Source: Apophysomyces variabilis
Taxonomy: Eukaryota > Mucoromycota > Mucoromycetes > Mucorales > Mucoraceae
Length of the DNA: 64,000 nucleotides
NCBI GenBank assembly: GCA_002749535.1
Contig: MZZL01000134.1
Span: 186,001-250,000 of the forward strand
Reading direction: 5' to 3'
The position numbers were made by a program, and so were the translations under genes. The notes beneath the pieces are model-generated. The model did no database searches and was not told where the DNA came from. It saw only the letters and a list, made by a program, of their open reading frames with translations. This document shows positions 59,935 to 64,000 of this stretch, in pieces. Position 1 is the first letter of the stretch, and the number at the start of each line of letters is the position of its first letter.

Positions 59935-60510
59935 CTATTGAGACCCAAATCCTCCCTTCACAAGAGTATCATACAGGGGTTTGAGCAAAGCCCACGCGTT
60001 TAGAAGCAAGTCAAATAAAGTGTAAACGTTTCGGAGAACAAATTGTGGTATGGTGAATGTACGGCCGGGAAGAGTTTCATTTCCGGTGAGGCTAACGCTA
60101 GGAGTAATAGCAAATATGCAAGCCTTGGATTGAGCCAAAGGCTGATAGGCCATGGAAAGGGACAATCGTGGTCCCAGAATAGTCATTGTTAAAGGATGTT
60201 TGTCTACTCCAGTGGTGGTCGAAAACCGGATCTGGACGTTGACTTGGCTCTTGACCAGCGCATCGCAGTTGAGATGATAGACTCTTATGCGAGCATCGTA
60301 CTGAAAATTTCCACTGCCTACCATGGACGTGATTATATCGCTCGTTACGTTTGCTGGCATAAACGTTGATAATGTTATAGTGTCCGCAACAGCTCGAGCA
60401 AGGGGACTAAAGCCGATTTCGGGTTCCTTCCATTATCATTCGGCATGGAAATGCCTTGATTGTGGACAGTCCAACGGTCGCCGGTGTTAGGGTTTTTTTT
60501 TCAGGCGATT
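59935..60510 (-). pseudogene. Unknown protein gene with a frameshift, N-terminus lost
   Basis: On the minus strand 60426-59935 is one open frame of about 163 codons with balanced, beta-strand-like composition (ADTITLSTFMPANVTSDIITS, RIRVYHLNCDALV, TMTILGPRLSLSM) and a hydrophobic C-terminal helix region. Just upstream, 60510-60428 is open in another frame and reads GDRWTVHNQGISMPNDNG. One missing base near 60428 would join the two into NG-x-EPEIGFSP, so I take it as a single-base frameshift. A splice acceptor at 60427 is the alternative. Further upstream the frame meets a stop and no start or exon is found. I do not recognise the family; the layout recalls fungal DUF3712/LEA-like proteins only loosely. 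Confidence 0.4.
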
Positions 60511-61855
60511 CCGGAGGAAACTATTTGATGTCACCTGTATACTTTGAGTTATCCTCACCAACGATAATTTCGCCTTAATCGTCTGCTGCCTTATGCTTGC
60601 CTATATCACTGCGGCAAATTTTTCGTCGGGTTCGTCGTTAGCTAAAGGCGACCCGACGAAAAACTACCCCTAGTATATAGATTGAATAGGTTGGCTGTAA
60701 TGTCAGTTTCAGAGCATCCATATTCAATATGAGGGCGTTGTATGGACCTTAGCCGAGGTGGCCGGCAGCCGTATTGCTTGAGTATGCAAGCCCAATAAAG
60801 CCATTGATAATCATGCTACTGTGGTCCACACCTATCTTGGTTGACCGTCTACGATAAAGATGCCTCCCGTACACTTTGGAACAGCAAGTTACCGATTTTG
60901 CACAGTGACACCTCCCATTTGCACGAAGTCCATAACATACCAGCCTGACCCTCCGAGCCAGCCTCCTTTGTAGCTAATTTCAAATCTTCAGTGAGTACAT
61001 TTGAAACAAGAAGATTTACTGTCTTTGAACAGATCATAAGGACACACGCTCATAGGAAATCGACCAGAAGGGATCCAAAGATCGAAGTTAATTGCAACTT
61101 CGTTGTTATTTCACCATGCTATGGTAGACATACTTGTTCACCTTTTCGTAGAGTTCGAAACAACGAATTTCTGAGGAGGAGAGGGGCTACCAACTCCAAT
61201 CTCAACAAGATATTTATTTTCGACGTAGTTATACGCATAGCTTTAGGACAATCATGTTTAAGTACGCCTCGCTCATGCGCAGTAAACTCATCATTTGTTC
61301 GGTATATCAGAGTACGTACAAGCTTATCTGTATTAGCGGTCGGTGAAGATGAAAAGTCTGTTACCCTAAGAGGAAAGGGGATGCTATAGTGTACATTTTG
61401 AACAAGCAAAGGAGAGAAAGAAGCAGAGGCCGCTGCTTTATATAAAAAGTGTATATCAATAGAGTACAGTTTGTGATATAGTGTATTTCTTTCAGAGTCC
61501 ACAATATTTTGAGTGGTTTTTGAGAGGATATACCAAATCTTAGACATTTTTATCACAAGCTAAGCTCCAATAAACATATATATAACCTTTATGAACATTT
61601 TATTGAAGTATAGGATGAACTTTTCTTAGCAAAAAAAGGCTTTTTTCGTTCAAATGTTTCGGGTATCCGCCAAATTTGTCAGACAAAGCGGGGTGAACAA
61701 AAAAAGATGTACTATTAGGGTATCTTGCGCAATTTCTGGCTCAGTCACAGAGCTTGTCACCCGCTTAAGTAGTGAGCTTTGCGACCCGAATGAAATACCC
61801 TGTGAAGGCCAAAGTAAATTTTTGGCTCCGGAAACTATTTAGGAATGAATCAAGT
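60511..61855. other. Intergenic
   Basis: About 1.35 kb holding the hairpin at 60619-60663 and open frames up to 145 codons (both strands, 61000-61550) without recognisable content. Confidence 0.4.
60619..60663. repeat. 13-bp perfect inverted repeat (stem-loop)
   Basis: TTTTTCGTCGGGT and its exact complement ACCCGACGAAAAA are separated by 19 bases; further partial pairing (CG/GC) extends into the loop. Ends in T/A runs on either side. Confidence 0.8.
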
Positions 61856-62375
61856 CTTGCACTTTCACACTATAGTCATTGCTAGAAAATTGTCCATGAA
61901 TAAGCCTTGAAAATGGCATTTATCAGGATTATTCAAGGACAATTTTCCAAAATTGAAGATGCGCTTTGTTAAATAACTGAACAAAACTCTGCGCATATCT
62001 ATATCTTCTAAATTCGGTACGCTATCGCAGGTGTAGCGTGACAAACACCATTCGATCATAACGAAATATGGCTCCAACAGACTTAACTCTGGCCAATCAT
62101 ATTGAGACCTTCAGTTCTCCGCTTCTGATTGGTAAATCGTTAGTATTTCATTTTCCATTTCTGACGATCCATTACTGTACGCTTTTTGTAGTTGTCCGCA
62201 ACTGACTCCATTGTTGCGCTAATGTGGCAAAGAGTAAAAGAGTAACATAGTCGTTGTTTCTTTTTCCGAAAGCTAGACAAGAACTTACAAATTTATCCTC
62301 GAATAATCCTGATAAATGTTGTTTTCAAAGTTATTCAAGGATAGTTTTTCCCGTAGTGTACTAATAGAGTGCAAG
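61856..62375. mobile_element. Foldback/MITE-like element, about 520 bp
   Basis: The two ends are imperfect inverted repeats of about 85 bases: CTTGCACT at 61856 mirrors the complement of AGTGCAAG at 62368-62375. Both next carry CACTA at a similar place, and both share the 17-base core ATTTATCAGGATTATTC (61918-61934, and its complement at 62301-62317). Each end is itself a hairpin: 61891-61903 pairs with 61929-61941, and 62294-62306 with 62331-62343, 12 of 13 positions each. The inside has no transposase. A target-site duplication is not clear. Confidence 0.65.
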
Positions 62376-63308
62376 TGATAAAGTGATATAAAGGCATATA
62401 TAAACTATGCAAGAGCTGGAAGAAATAAAAGTTAAGCTTTTTTTTGCTGTCTCAATCCTAACCAGTAAAGCGACCTTCTATCTATAGACCACGATCTTCA
62501 TCCTAAGTCGATAACAGTATGTTACATGGCCAAAGCGCGCAGAATGATGAAGCAGAGTTTGAGAATCTGCTTGAAAATCGCAATAATCAAAACCTATATA
62601 CAAGGTGAGAAACATATGTATGCTCTGTTGTTTGTGTAATTTTTACCTAGGAGACTGGAAATCTACTGGCTTTCTTTCATTTAGAAGGTCCAACAATAAA
62701 CCCTTAGAAGCTTATATCTGATAAATCAGTCCTCTTAATGACATGCAGACATTCAGTGAGCTATCTGTGAGGAAACATTCTTTACTAATACAAAATTATT
62801 TGGAAGCTACAATAAACAGGAGTAGGCACCAGTAAGACGTAGATATACTGGGGAGCTCGAGACATTCCGAAAAGTAAGAGGTGCTTTTTGGACCTTGCAG
62901 AGGGCTATAGGATCCTTTCAGAGGTAATAAAATCGCGATGTGGAGGGTGGGAGCCTGGTTTAGTAACCTTGCGGTGCACAGCGGTATACATAAGTGTCTC
63001 GGTGCGTCTGGTTATTTTTCGGATGACTTGAATCCACAGCATATCTGATGCCAGCACTGCAAAGTCTTCTCTTGCCTTTTTGGTCTTCAACCAAAATCGC
63101 CGTATTCCCTCTATCATATACAGCTCCTGGATTATAAAGCAGCTGAAAGCTGTTAATTGTGCTTTCAAGATGATTGACATATATTCCCGTCCAACCCCTC
63201 TGCCTGAGTTTTTTTTATCAACATTGGTATCAAGACTATTTCTAAATGAATCAGAAAAAGTTTTTTATAAAGATGAAAGTTAAATCATGCTAAATACATT
63301 TCGAGCGA
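62376..63308. other. Intergenic; short TATA-led open frame beside the MITE
   Basis: TATATAAA at 62397-62404 is followed by an ATG at 62519 and 29 codons that run into a good donor (GTGAGAAAC at 62607). The next possible exons add only a dozen codons before a stop. The product, if any, is unknown. The rest shows nothing. Confidence 0.3.
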
Positions 63309-64000
63309 TTAAATATGCGTCTCAAACAGCTTGACTGCACGCACATGGTCTACGTTACCACCACTAAGAACGATCCCGATATTGCGGATATTATTCTCCT
63401 GAATATGCCTATGGAAGTCGCTATTGAATACAACTACAGCTAAGGGTACTGCTGCACTAGGTTCAATGCATAGCTTCATCCGTGTCCAAACCAAATCCAT
63501 AGCCTTCACGATTTGAGTCTCTGTCACAGTGAATATTCCATCTACGTTGGTCATCACTAGTTGAAAAGCAAGTTCGCTGATATTCGCTGCTAGCCCATCG
63601 GCAACGGACGTTTTCCCTGAAGGGTTGGATTGTCTGCTCTTGCTGGAATAGGAACGAAAAGCATCGTTGACAAGCTCTGGTTCGGCAGCAAAGACCTTAA
63701 TGTGTGGATTCAATGCTTTGGCTGCTACCGAACAACCGGACAACATCCCTCCTCCACCAACGGGAAGAACAAGAGCATCCAACGAAATTCCTTGATCTTC
63801 TGTTTGAGCAATGAGTTCAACAGCAATTGTTCCCTGGCCAGCGATTACGTCGGCGTTGTTGGAAGAGTGGATCAAGGTAGCACCTGTTTCTTGTATGAGT
63901 CGATCAGCCTGATTTACAGAACGTATTAGTGGAGTGAAAACTTCCTAATAACTTAATTACCGTTTGCTGCCTTGCTTCCTGAGTTGGCTCGCATTCAACA
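63309..64000 (-). CDS. Serine racemase / threonine dehydratase-type PLP enzyme, C-terminal part
   Basis: Partial: exons 63908-63309 and, after a 52-nt intron, 64000-63961, which continues past the window edge. It is a fold-type II PLP enzyme of the serine/threonine dehydratase-racemase group. Seen: VECEPT at the edge, ATLIHSSNNADVIAGQGTIAVEL, the phosphate-binding glycine loop LPVGGGGMLSG, FAAEPE, TSVADGLA, CIEPSAAVPLA and the closing IVLSGGNVD. The Lys that binds PLP lies in the missing part. VxxCEPTxE and HSSNNADVIAGQ resemble eukaryotic serine racemases more than biosynthetic Ilv1, and there is no C-terminal regulatory ACT-like domain: the protein ends 16 residues after SGGNVD. Confidence 0.88.

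Overview
The window is nuclear DNA of a filamentous fungus, most likely an early-diverging mould of the Mucoromycota (Mucorales-like). The signs are short GT-AG introns (about 45-100 nt, some longer) in almost every gene, compact spacing, fungal versions of CAD/URA2, PEX19, EDC3, LDB17 and a KA1 kinase, a Tc1/IS630-type transposase relic, and what looks like a minor-spliceosome (U12-type) intron, a class reported from Rhizopus but absent from most Dikarya. I cannot name the species. I saw no convincing rRNA or tRNA gene, CRISPR array or plasmid feature.

Layout. 1-10.2 kb is dense: thioredoxin reductase (+), the CCAAT-factor subunit HAP3/NF-YB (+), orotate phosphoribosyltransferase (-), a small mitochondrial protein probably of complex I (+), the mRNA-decapping enhancer EDC3 (-) and an HMG-box factor (-). 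10.2-31 kb holds ribosomal protein eL/uL29 RPL35 (-), an LDB17/SPIN90/Dip1 actin regulator (+), an E6AP-like AZUL-HECT ubiquitin ligase (-), a Puf4-like PUF protein (+), an RNase H-domain protein (+) and a coiled-coil protein perhaps related to KAR9 (+). 31.5-38.5 kb is the giant URA2/CAD-like pyrimidine enzyme (-). 38.5-49.7 kb is gene-poor and accessory in character: a small secreted DPBB protein, a decayed Tc1/IS630 transposase, a broken ubiquitin-protease-like fragment and a candidate cysteine-rich defensin-like prepropeptide gene. 49.7-57.6 kb is again dense: type II NADH dehydrogenase (+), PEX19 (-) and a KA1-type CAMK kinase (-). 57.6-64 kb is sparse: a frameshifted gene relic, a short hairpin, a 0.5-kb foldback/MITE-like element and, at the edge, the C-terminal part of a serine racemase/threonine dehydratase.

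Genes are monocistronic; there are no operons. Two pyrimidine-pathway genes (URA2 and URA5) lie about 28 kb apart, and several genes serve mitochondria or peroxisomes (NDE-type dehydrogenase, complex I-like subunit, PEX19), but nothing shows these are clusters.

The exon structures given were worked out by hand from splice consensus and reading-frame continuity; in each complete gene the summed exons come to a whole number of codons. The most notable observations are the AT-AC U12-type intron that restores an invariant motif in HAP3, and the putative cationic seven-cysteine secreted peptide at 46.5-46.9 kb.
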